Source of the DNA: JAJPIG01 sp035531675
GTDB lineage: Bacteria; Desulfobacterota; Binatia; Binatales; Binataceae
DNA: 64,000 bases
Direction of reading: 5' to 3'
NCBI GenBank assembly: GCA_035531675.1
Contig: DATKSL010000002.1
Span: 102,320-166,319, forward strand
Both the position numbers and the translations under genes were made by a program. The notes under the pieces are model-generated. The model was given only the letters and a program-made list of their open reading frames with translations. It searched no databases and was not told where the DNA came from. Each line of letters opens with the position of its first letter. The stretch's first letter is position 1. Below, piece by piece: positions 24,809 to 32,890 of this stretch.

Positions 24809-25825
24809 ATGAAAGTTTTTTACGACCGCGACGCCGATCTGAGCGCGCTCAAGGGCAGAAAGATCGCCATCCTCGGGTTCGGCAGCCAGGGCCACGCCCA
24901 CGCTCTCAATCTGCGCGACAGCGGGATGGACGTGCGAGTGGGACTGCGCAAGGACAGCCCCTCGTGGGAGAAGGCCCGCAAGCAGGGACTCAAGGTGATG
25001 GAGACCGCGGCGGCGGCGCACGAGGCCGAGATCGTCATGATGCTGGTGCCCGACGAGATGGGCTCCGAGGTCTACGAACAAGAGGTCGCGCCCGCACTCA
25101 CCGCCGGCAAATATCTGGCCTTTGGCCACGGCTTCAATATCCATTTCAAGTTCATCAAGCCGCCCAAGGACGTGAATGTCTTCATGATCGCGCCCAAGGG
25201 ACCGGGCCATCTGGTGCGCTCCGAGTACGTCAAGGGACGCGGGGTACCGATGCTGCTGGCGGTCGAGCAGGACCCGTCGGGCAATACCGAGAAAGTCGCG
25301 CTCGCCTACGGCGCGGCGATCGGCGGCGGCCGCGCGGCGCTGATCGAAACCAGTTTCCGCGAGGAGACCGAGACCGATCTGTTCGGCGAGCAGTCGGTGC
25401 TGTGCGGCGGCCTGACCGAGCTTATCCGCGCCGGCTACGAGACCCTGGTCGCGGCCGGCTACGCGCCCGAGATGGCGTACTTCGAGTGCGTGCACGAGGT
25501 CAAGCTGATCGTCGACCTGATCTACGAGGGCGGCATCGCCAACATGCGCTACTCGATCAGCAACACCGCCGAATACGGCGACATGACGCGCGGCCCGCAG
25601 GTGATCGGCCCGCAGGTGCGCGAGACCATGAAGCGGCTGCTGGCCGATATCCAGTCCGGCAAGTTCGCCAACGAATGGATCGACGAGTACCGCAACGGTC
25701 TCAAGAACTTCCGCCGCATGCGGGAGGAAGGCGCCAAGCATCCGCTGGAAGAAGTTGGCGGACGGCTGCGCTCGTTCATGCCCTGGCTACAGAGCGAGCG
25801 GCTGGTAGATCGCTCGCGCAACTGA
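24809..25825 (+). CDS. ilvC: Ketol-acid reductoisomerase (class I)
   Basis: A 338-residue enzyme converting acetolactate to dihydroxyisovalerate (and the isoleucine equivalent). Seen: KVFYDRDADL start, the Rossmann GFGSQGHAHALNL, the phosphate-binding GLRKDSPSW typical of NADPH-preferring forms, the APKGPGHLVRSEY loop and the Mg-binding FREETETDLFGEQSVLCGG. Its two-base spacing from ilvN indicates one operon, and it feeds the leucine branch encoded further on. Confidence 0.98.
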   Translation: MKVFYDRDADLSALKGRKIAILGFGSQGHAHALNLRDSGMDVRVGLRKDSPSWEKARKQGLKVMETAAAAHEAEIVMMLVPDEMGSEVYEQEVAPALTAGKYLAFGHGFNIHFKFIKPPKDVNVFMIAPKGPGHLVRSEYVKGRGVPMLLAVEQDPSGNTEKVALAYGAAIGGGRAALIETSFREETETDLFGEQSVLCGGLTELIRAGYETLVAAGYAPEMAYFECVHEVKLIVDLIYEGGIANMRYSISNTAEYGDMTRGPQVIGPQVRETMKRLLADIQSGKFANEWIDEYRNGLKNFRRMREEGAKHPLEEVGGRLRSFMPWLQSERLVDRSRN

Positions 25826-25832
25826 CCGGCGC

Positions 25833-26519
25833 TTGGACGACCGCGCAGACAGCGATCGGCCTTGGCTTGGCCGCCTGGCCGGCCGCATCGGTATCGCCGG
25901 CGAAGGCGCGACCTATGTGCTGATTCCGGTCACGATCGCCGCGCTGGCGATCGTGTTCGGCGCCGATTGGCTCGCGATTATCTTCCTGATCGCCGCGCTG
26001 GCGTCAGCGCTCTTCTTCCGCGACCCGGAACGCTCCGCCCCGCTAATCGAAGGCGTCGTGCTTTCCGGCGCCGACGGCCGGGTCTGCGACCTCGGCGAGG
26101 GCGCGCCGCCCGGACTTCCCGATGAGACCTTCAGACGCGTGTCGGTCTTCATGTCGCCGCTCGACGTGCATGTGAATCGCGCGCCGGTGGCCGGCGAGGT
26201 GCTGGCGGTGACGCATACGCCGGGCGAGTTTCGCGCCGCGTACAGCGATCTGGCAAGCCTGCACAACGAACGCAACCTGATCGTGATACGCGACGCGGCC
26301 GACCGCCGCTATGCCTTCGTGCAGGTGGCGGGCTACCTGGCGCGCCGTATCGTCTGCCGGGTGCGGCCGCGCGAGCGCGTCTTTGCCGGTGCGCGGATTG
26401 GGCTTATCATGTTTGGTAGCCGCTTCGACCACTTCCTGCCGATGGATTACCGGCTGACGGTCGCGATCGGCGACCGGGTGCGCGCCGGCGAAAGCGTGAT
26501 TGGAGAGCTCCAGCGATGA
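25833..26519 (+). CDS. psd: Phosphatidylserine decarboxylase (short form)
   Basis: A 228-residue membrane-associated proenzyme that turns phosphatidylserine into phosphatidylethanolamine. Seen: two N-terminal membrane helices, FMSPLDVHVNRAPVAGEV and the self-cleavage block IMFGSRFDHFLP, where the Ser after FG becomes the pyruvoyl group. A TTG start eight bases after ilvC is used. The next gene, pssA, overlaps by ATGA, so substrate supply and use are coupled. Confidence 0.93.
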   Translation: MDDRADSDRPWLGRLAGRIGIAGEGATYVLIPVTIAALAIVFGADWLAIIFLIAALASALFFRDPERSAPLIEGVVLSGADGRVCDLGEGAPPGLPDETFRRVSVFMSPLDVHVNRAPVAGEVLAVTHTPGEFRAAYSDLASLHNERNLIVIRDAADRRYAFVQVAGYLARRIVCRVRPRERVFAGARIGLIMFGSRFDHFLPMDYRLTVAIGDRVRAGESVIGELQR

Positions 26520-27394
26520 ACAACCGTTACCGGCGCAATCCCCGAGCACGGGCGGCGCGCCTGCGTCTGATCTCGGAGTTGCGCGATCGACGCGAACGGG
26601 TCGTCGCACCGTTCAAGCGCGGGATTTTCCTGGTTCCCGTTACCATCACCTCGCTCGGATTGCTGGCCGGCTTCTACTCGCTGATCTCGTCGATCAACGG
26701 CCATTTCGTGCGCGCCGCGGTCATGATCGCCTTTGCCTTTATCTGCGACGGCCTCGACGGCCGCGTGGCGCGCCTGTCGCGCACCTCGAGCCCGTTCGGA
26801 GTCGAGTACGACAGCCTCACCGACGTGGTCGCCTTTGGCGTCGCGCCGGCGGTGCTGGCTTACACCTGGGCGCTTAAGCCGCTGCGCCTGGTCGGGGTGA
26901 TTATCGCCGGGCTGTACGTGGTGTTCGCTGCCTTCCGGCTGGCGCGCTTCAACGTCCAGACCGGCAGCGTCGACAAGCGCCGCTTCGTCGGATTGCCGGT
27001 GCCCGGCGCCGCCGCGATGATCGCGGGGCTGGTCTTCGCCTACCATTATTTCTATCTCGATGCGCCGCAGATGCTGGTCGCGGTAATCGCGCCGCTCACC
27101 GCCGCGCTCGGTATCCTGATGATCTCGCGGGTGCCCTACCCGAGCTTCAAATCGATCGATTTCTACCATCGCGCGCCGCTGGCCGTGACCGCCACCGTGA
27201 TGGTGGTGCTGACCTGCCTGGTCGCGGTGCCGCAGGTGACGGCTTGCGTGCTGGCTACCGCCTACGTGCTGTCGGGCCCGTTCCTGATGCTGGCGGGCGA
27301 GCAGATGACGGCCAAGATGCCGGTCTTGAGGCCGAGCGAACCTGTGGCTCAAAAGGCTCGCGAAACCAGCCCGCTCAGCAGCCAGCAGGGTTGA
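26516..27394 (+). CDS. pssA: CDP-diacylglycerol-serine O-phosphatidyltransferase
   Basis: A 292-residue membrane CDP-alcohol phosphatidyltransferase. Seen: the signature DGLDGRVARLSRTSSPFGVE followed by YDSLTD, giving the DG-x2-AR-x8-G-x3-D-x3-D metal motif, and about eight helices. It makes phosphatidylserine from CDP-DAG (CdsA product) and serine for Psd. Its ATG overlaps the psd TGA. It is the last gene before the leuA attenuator region. Confidence 0.94.
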   Translation: MNNRYRRNPRARAARLRLISELRDRRERVVAPFKRGIFLVPVTITSLGLLAGFYSLISSINGHFVRAAVMIAFAFICDGLDGRVARLSRTSSPFGVEYDSLTDVVAFGVAPAVLAYTWALKPLRLVGVIIAGLYVVFAAFRLARFNVQTGSVDKRRFVGLPVPGAAAMIAGLVFAYHYFYLDAPQMLVAVIAPLTAALGILMISRVPYPSFKSIDFYHRAPLAVTATVMVVLTCLVAVPQVTACVLATAYVLSGPFLMLAGEQMTAKMPVLRPSEPVAQKARETSPLSSQQG

Positions 27395-27449
27395 GGTCGG
27401 CGCGCCTCGCGCGGAGCGTGCGTCCCGGGAGCGCGGCCTCCGCTGCGCC

Positions 27450-27479
27450 TTGACTACTATCTTCGGCGCCCCTTACAAT
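27450..27479 (+). promoter_or_regulatory. Sigma-70 promoter of leuA
   Basis: TTGACT and TACAAT (each 5 of 6 consensus bases) are 18 bases apart. The predicted transcription start, near 27484-27487, lies only 3-6 bases before the leader-peptide ATG, implying near-leaderless translation of the peptide. Confidence 0.65.
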
Positions 27480-27489
27480 AGACATCACT

Positions 27490-27570
27490 ATGCGGTCGAT
27501 ACTGCTGGCAGCGCTCCTTATCCTGGGCCTTACCAAGGCCCGCGCCGAGGGCGTCGTCAAGCAGGTCTGA
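27490..27570 (+). CDS. leuL: Leucine-rich leader peptide of the leuA attenuator
   Basis: A 26-codon frame, MRSILLAALLILGLTKARAE followed by GVVKQV and TGA. Six of residues 5-14 are Leu (CTG CTG, CTC CTT, CTG, CTT), with two Ile and three Val, so 11 of 26 are branched-chain residues. It sits between a strong promoter and a terminator hairpin before leuA, as attenuation leader peptides do. A small secreted peptide is the other reading, since the hydrophobic stretch resembles a signal sequence; the downstream RNA structures favour attenuation. Confidence 0.62.
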   Translation: MRSILLAALLILGLTKARAEGVVKQV

Positions 27571-27598
27571 CCGACTTGAAATTTTGCGACGAACGCCC
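27549..27598 (+). promoter_or_regulatory. Predicted antiterminator helix of the leuA attenuator
   Basis: GGGCGTCGTC (27549-27558, inside the leader-peptide gene) can pair with GACGAACGCCC (27588-27598) in ten base pairs with one bulged A. The second arm overlaps the 5' arm of the terminator at 27592, so the two structures exclude each other. A further hairpin, GGGCCTT/AAGGCCC (27525-27541), lies over the peptide codons just after the Leu run. Confidence 0.62.
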
Positions 27599-27636
27599 CG
27601 GGCAGTGGGTCGAACGAGCCGCCCGGGGCGTTTTCT
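27592..27636 (+). terminator. Attenuator terminator before leuA
   Basis: A 12-bp stem (AACGCCCCGGGC / GCCCGGGGCGTT) with a 17-base loop is followed by TTCTTTT. It stands 22 bases after the leader-peptide stop and 58 bases before the leuA ATG, so it must be bypassed for leuA expression. Confidence 0.8.
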
Positions 27637-27693
27637 TTTGGGCGCGCTTGTGAGTTCCAGCGCTACGGGGGTTCCGACGAGGGAGAAAGTGTG

Positions 27694-29265
27694 ATGGAGC
27701 AGCCGCACCCCGCGGACCACAGTCAGGATTACGTCCGGATTTTCGACACCACGCTGCGCGATGGCGAGCAATCGCCGGGCGCGACGATGAACGTCGAAGA
27801 GAAAGTCGCGCTCGCGCGCCAGCTCGAACGGCTCAACGTCGACGTGATCGAAGCCGGCTTCGCGGCCTCCTCACCCGGCGACTTCGAGTCGGTCCAGCGC
27901 GTCGCCCAGGCGGTCAGCGCGCCGGTCGTGCTGAGTCTCGCGCGTACCCGCGAGGCGGATGTCGATCAGGCTCTCAAAGCGGTCGAGAAGTCGGCGCGAC
28001 CCGGCATCCATATCTTCATCGCGACCTCGGAAATCCATCTCCGGCACAAGCTCAACATGACCCGCGAGGATGTGCTCGACGCCGCCACCTGGGCGGTGGC
28101 GCGCGCCCGGCAATACGTCGATTACATCGAGTTCTCGGCCGAGGACGCCTCGCGCAGCGAATGGGGCTACCTGGCCACCGTCTGCTCGGAGGTGATCCGC
28201 GCCGGGGCCCGGATTATCAATCTGCCCGACACCACCGGCTATGCGATTCCCGAGGAGTTCGGGCGGATGTTCGCCTTCATGCGCGATCACGTGCAGAACT
28301 CCGAGCGCGTCATCTGGAGCGCGCACTGCCATAACGATCTCGGCCTCGCGGTCGCCAACTCGCTGGCCGCGGTACAGAACGGCGCGCGCCAGATCGAATG
28401 CACGATCAACGGTATCGGCGAGCGCGCCGGGAATACCTCGCTGGAAGAAGTGGTGATGGCGATGCGGACGCGGCGCGATCTGTTCGGCGTCGAATCGCGC
28501 GTCAACAGCCGCCAGATCTATCCCGCCTCGCGCCTGCTCGCCCAGGTCATCGGCCAGCCGGTGCCGCCCAACAAACCGATTGTCGGCGACAACGCCTTCG
28601 CCCACGAGGCCGGCATCCATCAGGACGGCGTGCTGAAGTACAAGCTCACCTACGAGATCATGAAGCCCGAGGACATCGGCATACCGTCCAACAAGCTGGT
28701 GCTCGGCAAGCACTCCGGCCGCCACGCCTTCGTCAACCGCCTGACCGAGCTCGGAATCGACACCGCGGCGATCGACGTCAACAAGGCGTTCGGCGATTTC
28801 AAGGCCTTGTGCGACAAAAAGAAAATGGTTTACGACGACGACATTCTGGCCCTGGTCCAGGAAGAGACGCGCCGTACCGTGGAATGGTTCGAGCTGGTCG
28901 ACTTGCGCGTCACCGCTGCCTCCGGCGCCGCGCCGCAGGCTGAAGTTACGATGCGTGTGCAGGGCGAATTGCGCTCGGCGCAGTCGACCGGCGATGGCGT
29001 GGTCGACGCCTCGTACAAGGCGATCCTCAAGATCGCCGGCATCACGCCGGTGCTCGAACGCTACGCGGTGAAATCGATCACCGGCGGCACCGACGCGCTC
29101 GGCGAGGTCAGCTGCCTGGTCCGCCACGACGGCATGACGGTCTCCGGGCAGGGCGCGCACAGCGACATCGTGATGGCCAGCGCGCTAGCGCTGGTCAATG
29201 CACTCAATCGCCTAAAACTGCGCGAGCGCCGCGCCGCCGGCCCCGCCGCCGCGGTCGGATCGTGA
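27694..29265 (+). CDS. leuA: 2-isopropylmalate synthase
   Basis: A 523-residue TIM-barrel Claisen condensing enzyme with a C-terminal regulatory domain, the committed step to leucine. Seen: FDTTLRDGEQSPGATMN (Arg and Asp of the catalytic site), the metal-binding HCHNDLGLAVANSLAAV, and the GERAGNTSLEEVVMAMRTR block; the C-terminal domain (about 390-510) binds leucine for feedback inhibition. ATG 27694 follows GAGGGAGAAAGT. It is preceded by the attenuator at 27490-27636, adding transcriptional control by leucine supply. Confidence 0.97.
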   Translation: MEQPHPADHSQDYVRIFDTTLRDGEQSPGATMNVEEKVALARQLERLNVDVIEAGFAASSPGDFESVQRVAQAVSAPVVLSLARTREADVDQALKAVEKSARPGIHIFIATSEIHLRHKLNMTREDVLDAATWAVARARQYVDYIEFSAEDASRSEWGYLATVCSEVIRAGARIINLPDTTGYAIPEEFGRMFAFMRDHVQNSERVIWSAHCHNDLGLAVANSLAAVQNGARQIECTINGIGERAGNTSLEEVVMAMRTRRDLFGVESRVNSRQIYPASRLLAQVIGQPVPPNKPIVGDNAFAHEAGIHQDGVLKYKLTYEIMKPEDIGIPSNKLVLGKHSGRHAFVNRLTELGIDTAAIDVNKAFGDFKALCDKKKMVYDDDILALVQEETRRTVEWFELVDLRVTAASGAAPQAEVTMRVQGELRSAQSTGDGVVDASYKAILKIAGITPVLERYAVKSITGGTDALGEVSCLVRHDGMTVSGQGAHSDIVMASALALVNALNRLKLRERRAAGPAAAVGS

Positions 29266-29500
29266 GACGGCGATATGCGTCGGGGCTTGCCCTGAAATCG
29301 CGGTTGGGCTAAACGCTAGGCTCTGGTTGTGAAGGCGGTACTGGACGTTTTTTTTCGTTCCTTGTCCGATCCAGTCAGGACTCGCGCGGTTCGCTCAAGC
29401 TCCCGCACGTCCGACCGCGACTCGATGGCGATGGCGCGCTGAAGGTATCAATCCGCAGGCAGGCTGACAGATCCGGTAAATCAATCTCTCCGGTTGGTAG

Positions 29501-30616
29501 ATGGCGTACAAAATTCTGATTTTGAAGGGTGACGGTATCGGGCCCGAGGTCATCGGCGAGGCACTGCAGGTGCTGAAGGTCGTGGCGCGGCGCTCGGCCG
29601 TCGAACTCGAATTCGAAGAGGCGCTGGTGGGCGGCCATGCAATCGACACGCACGGCGCGCCGCTGCCCGACGCGGTGCTCAAGCAGGCGCAGGAGAGCGA
29701 CGCGATACTGCTCGGCGCCGTCGGTGGTCCGAAATGGGACAACACCCGCGGCGATCAGCGCCCCGAACAGGCGCTGCTCGGACTGCGCAAGGGGCTCGAC
29801 CTGTTCGCCAACGTGCGGCCGGTCAAGACTCTTAAGGAGTTGATCCCGGTCTCCCCGCTGCGTCCCGAGATTATCACCGGCGTCGACTTTATCGTGCTGC
29901 GCGAGCTGACCGGCGGAATCTATTTCGGCAAACCGAGCGAGCGGCGCGACACCAAGAGCGGCCGCGAGGCGGTCGATACCTGCTACTACACCGAGGCCGA
30001 GATGCAGCGCATCATCCGCTTCGGATTTGAGCTCGCCCGCGATCGGCGCAAGCGTCTGACCTCGGTCGACAAGGCCAACATCCTGGCAACCTCGCGGCTG
30101 TGGCGCGAGATTGCGACCGAGGTCGCCGCCGACTTCAAGGAAGTTGCCATCGAGCATCAGCTCGTCGACTCCATGACAATGCATCTGATACGCCGGCCGC
30201 GCGATTTCGACGTGATCGTAACCGAAAACATGTTCGGCGATATCCTCACCGACGAGGCCTCGGTGCTCGCCGGTTCGATGGGGATGCTGCCGTCGGCGTC
30301 GCTCGGCGAGGAACTCAACAGCGCGGGCTTCAGGATCGGGATGTACGAGCCGATTCACGGCACCGCCCCGGATATCGCGGGTCGCGACGAGGCCAATCCG
30401 CTCGCCGCCATCCTGTCGGCCGCGATGCTGCTGGAACATTCGCTGGGGATGAGCGCCGAGGCGGAGCTGGTGGTCAACGCGGTCGAGGCGGTGTTGCACG
30501 ACGGCTATCGCACCAAGGACATCCAGGCCGGCAGCACCGGCGCCAAGCTGGTCGGCTGCAAGGCGATGGGCCGGCTGGTTCGCGAGCGAATCGAAAGTCA
30601 GGAAGCGGATACGTGA
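29501..30616 (+). CDS. leuB: 3-isopropylmalate dehydrogenase
   Basis: A 371-residue homodimeric decarboxylating dehydrogenase of leucine synthesis. Seen: ILILKGDGIGPEVIGEALQV, LLGAVGGPKWD, RELTGGIYFGKPSERR (substrate arginines), VDKANILATSRLWRE, TENMFGDILTDEAS, and the NAD-binding PIHGTAPDIAGRDEANP. The 235-base gap after leuA holds an eight-T run near 29348 but no clear terminator, so leuA and leuB may be co-transcribed. The stop overlaps the next start. Confidence 0.97.
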   Translation: MAYKILILKGDGIGPEVIGEALQVLKVVARRSAVELEFEEALVGGHAIDTHGAPLPDAVLKQAQESDAILLGAVGGPKWDNTRGDQRPEQALLGLRKGLDLFANVRPVKTLKELIPVSPLRPEIITGVDFIVLRELTGGIYFGKPSERRDTKSGREAVDTCYYTEAEMQRIIRFGFELARDRRKRLTSVDKANILATSRLWREIATEVAADFKEVAIEHQLVDSMTMHLIRRPRDFDVIVTENMFGDILTDEASVLAGSMGMLPSASLGEELNSAGFRIGMYEPIHGTAPDIAGRDEANPLAAILSAAMLLEHSLGMSAEAELVVNAVEAVLHDGYRTKDIQAGSTGAKLVGCKAMGRLVRERIESQEADT

Positions 30617-31593
30617 TGGCGGCGGCGGCTGGCCGCGAGCTCCGGGTAGCTGTGGTTGGCGCTACCGGTGTGGCCGGTAGTCAGCTGGTCGATCTGCTCG
30701 CAGAGCGCGGCTTTCGAGCCTCCGAGTTGCAACTGTTCGCCTCCGAGCACGGCGCCGCTGAGACGGTCGGCGCTGGCGATGAAGAACGGCCCGTCGCTCC
30801 GCTCACCGCGCCTGCCGATCTGGCCGGCTTCGACCTGGCCTTCCTCGCCGTTTCCCCGAGCCTGGCTGCCGATATCGTGCGCGCGCGCCCCGGTCCTGTC
30901 CTGATCGATTTGAGCGGCGCCGCACGCACTGCCACGAACGTGCTGCTGGCCGCGCCGGGCTTTACCGTCCGCGAGCGGCTGGGCGCGCTCAAGGGCGGAG
31001 CGCTGGTCGCGATTCCTCATCCGTCGGCCTTTGCACTCGCGACGATCCTGAAAGCGCTCGAGGTCAACGCCGGCTTCGTCGCGGCCACTTTGATGCTGGG
31101 CGCCAGCACCGCCGGCAAGGACGAAATCGACAAGCTGATGGAAGAGTCGGCCGATCTGCTCAATGCGCGCCTCGATATTGCCGACGACGAACAGCAGCGC
31201 GCATTCAATATCTATCCAATCGACGACGAGGCCGAGGTCATCAATATCCTGGCCTCGCAGGTCGAGGTGTTGCTGGGCGCGCCGGCGGCGCTGGCGATGC
31301 GCGCGGTGCGGGTCCCGGTCTTCTATGGGACCGCGCTCTCGGTAGCGCTTCCCATGGCGCCCGGAATCGAGACCTGGTCCGAACGGCTGCGCGCCGCGCC
31401 GGGCCTGATGCTGGTCGAGGAGGAGATGCCGCCGAGCGTGATCGACTCGGCCGGCCAGGAGGCGATCGTGGTGAGCCTCCATCGCAGTCCGCACGGCGCG
31501 GCGCTGTGGTGCGTGATCGACAACGCGCGCCTCGCCGCCCTGTGCGCGGTATGGATCGCGGAAAATCTCTCGCTCGCTGCCGCGTCCGTCTAG
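30616..31593 (+). CDS. Aspartate-semialdehyde-dehydrogenase-like protein lacking the catalytic Cys (USG-1 type)
   Basis: A 325-residue protein with the ASADH fold: Rossmann start VAVVGATGVAGSQLVDLLAE, LIDLSGAAR, and a dimerisation domain with MRAVRVPVFYGTALSVAL. Where active enzymes have the NPNCSTxx catalytic block, this reads IPHPSAFALATIL, so the nucleophilic Cys is absent. E. coli USG-1, also found between leuB and truA, has the same loss. It overlaps leuB by TGATG. A non-enzymatic or altered role is likely; a real Asd is expected elsewhere. Confidence 0.8.
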   Translation: MAAAAGRELRVAVVGATGVAGSQLVDLLAERGFRASELQLFASEHGAAETVGAGDEERPVAPLTAPADLAGFDLAFLAVSPSLAADIVRARPGPVLIDLSGAARTATNVLLAAPGFTVRERLGALKGGALVAIPHPSAFALATILKALEVNAGFVAATLMLGASTAGKDEIDKLMEESADLLNARLDIADDEQQRAFNIYPIDDEAEVINILASQVEVLLGAPAALAMRAVRVPVFYGTALSVALPMAPGIETWSERLRAAPGLMLVEEEMPPSVIDSAGQEAIVVSLHRSPHGAALWCVIDNARLAALCAVWIAENLSLAAASV

Positions 31594-31601
31594 CGACGGC
31601 G

Positions 31602-32348
31602 ATGCAGGTAAAGCTGACGCTCGAGTACGACGGCACGGGCTACGCCGGCTGGCAGTTGCAGCGTGACCAGGACTCAATCCAGGGCCGTATCGAGGCGGCC
31701 CTCGAACGGATCTTCGCGACCCCGGTCCGGGTCCGCGGCGCCGGACGCACCGATGCCGGGGTCCATGCGCTCGGCCAGGTGGCGGCGGCACGACTACCGC
31801 GCCCATTCGACGCCGCCGATCTCAAGCGCGCGCTCAACGCCCTCTTGCCGTCCGACATCGCGATACTGGCGAGCGCGATCGTCGACGACGACTTCGATCC
31901 GCGGCGCCACGCGGTTCGTCGCTTTTACGAATATCGGATTCTGAATCGGCCCCGCCGATCGGCCTTCGACTATCGCTACGCGTGGCTGGTCGGCGGTGCG
32001 CTCGACCTCGACGCGATGAATGCGGCGGCGGCGAGGTTCGTGGGTGAGCATGATTTCGCTGGCTTCAGGAGCCTCGGCTCCGAAGAACGGAGCACGCAGC
32101 GCCGCGTTTACGCGAGTCACTGGACGCGTAGCGGCGAGCACCTCACCTATCGCGTTGAGGCGCAGAGTTTCCTGCGTCACATGGTGCGCACGATGGTCGG
32201 CGCGATGGCTGAGGTCGGCCGCGGCCGTGCGCGTCCCGGCTGGATCGGCGAGCTACTGCTGAGCCGCGATCGCGCCTTGGCGCCCGCGCCGGCACCCGCC
32301 GCCGGCCTGTTTCTGACCGAGGTGCTTTACGCAGAACCGCCCGGGTGA
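31602..32348 (+). CDS. truA: tRNA pseudouridine synthase A
   Basis: A 248-residue enzyme modifying positions 38-40 of the tRNA anticodon arm. Seen: LTLEYDGTGYAGWQLQ, the catalytic GAGRTDAGVHALGQVA with the essential Asp, and FLRHMVRTMVGAMAEVGRG. ATG 31602 begins eight bases after the preceding stop, so leuB, the ASADH-like gene and truA form one unit. Length is within the usual 245-270. Confidence 0.96.
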   Translation: MQVKLTLEYDGTGYAGWQLQRDQDSIQGRIEAALERIFATPVRVRGAGRTDAGVHALGQVAAARLPRPFDAADLKRALNALLPSDIAILASAIVDDDFDPRRHAVRRFYEYRILNRPRRSAFDYRYAWLVGGALDLDAMNAAAARFVGEHDFAGFRSLGSEERSTQRRVYASHWTRSGEHLTYRVEAQSFLRHMVRTMVGAMAEVGRGRARPGWIGELLLSRDRALAPAPAPAAGLFLTEVLYAEPPG

Positions 32349-32413
32349 AGGATCCAGGTTTGCCCGCCCTGTGGACTTTTTTGCATCGTCAGAGCCAAAA
32401 CCCCTTGTGCCAC

Positions 32414-32443
32414 GCTTGAAAAATGCTGCACACTCGTTCAAGC
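32414..32443. promoter_or_regulatory. Inverted repeat upstream of the HU gene
   Basis: GCTTGAA and TTCAAGC form a perfect 7-bp dyad with a 16-base spacer, 40-70 bases before the HU start. It could be an operator or a leader hairpin; no promoter hexamers are convincing nearby. Confidence 0.3.
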
Positions 32444-32482
32444 TCTTGGGCTAGTTAGCGAATCTCAGGGGCAAGGAGGAGG

Positions 32483-32767
32483 ATGATGACGCAGATGCAG
32501 GTCGCAGGCCATCTGGCCGACAAGGTCGGAATCACCAAGAAGCAGGCCAAATCGATGCTCGAGGAGCTGTCGGGTCTGATCGTGCGGGAGCTCAAGCGAG
32601 AAGGCTCGCTACGCCTCGCCGGGCTTGGCGTTTTCCGCAAGCGCAAGAGCAAGGCGCGGGTCGGGCGCAATCCGGCCACCGGCGAGCCGATCAAAATTCC
32701 GGCGCGCACGCGGCTGCGCTTTACCGCCTCGAAAGTCCTGAAGGACGCGGTACTGGGCGCCCGCTAA
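32483..32767 (+). CDS. HU-family DNA-binding protein
   Basis: A 94-residue histone-like protein. Seen: the HU dimerisation core and the beta-arm with GVFRKRKSKARVGRNPATGE and the C-terminal KIPARTRLRFTASKVLKDA, the classic family end. GGAGGAGG lies right before ATG 32483; a second ATG follows at 32486. It bends and packages DNA; HU and IHF subunits cannot be told apart safely by sequence alone. Its tract of basic residues is typical. Confidence 0.93.
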   Translation: MMTQMQVAGHLADKVGITKKQAKSMLEELSGLIVRELKREGSLRLAGLGVFRKRKSKARVGRNPATGEPIKIPARTRLRFTASKVLKDAVLGAR

Positions 32768-32840
32768 TCCGGTCGCGATGGCGGTCGGGACACGCCATTG
32801 CGAGCTCACCGTTCGGAATCCCAACGCTTTACCGATCCGC

Positions 32841-32890
32841 ATGCGGCGTCGCGTATGAACTCGCGACGTCGCATGGCGGATTATTTTTTC
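32841..32890. terminator. Convergent terminator between the HU gene and rarA
   Basis: A 13-bp stem (ATGCGGCGTCGCG / CGCGACGTCGCAT, one G-U) with an 8-base loop is followed, after six bases, by ATTATTTTTTC on the plus strand. It stands in the gap between two convergent genes. The spacing before the T run is not ideal. Confidence 0.5.

Noticed and set aside
29340..29380. Terminator between leuA and leuB at the eight-T run
   Set aside because: No stable GC-rich stem directly precedes the T run; the ACTGGA/TCCAGT arms sit on both sides of it.
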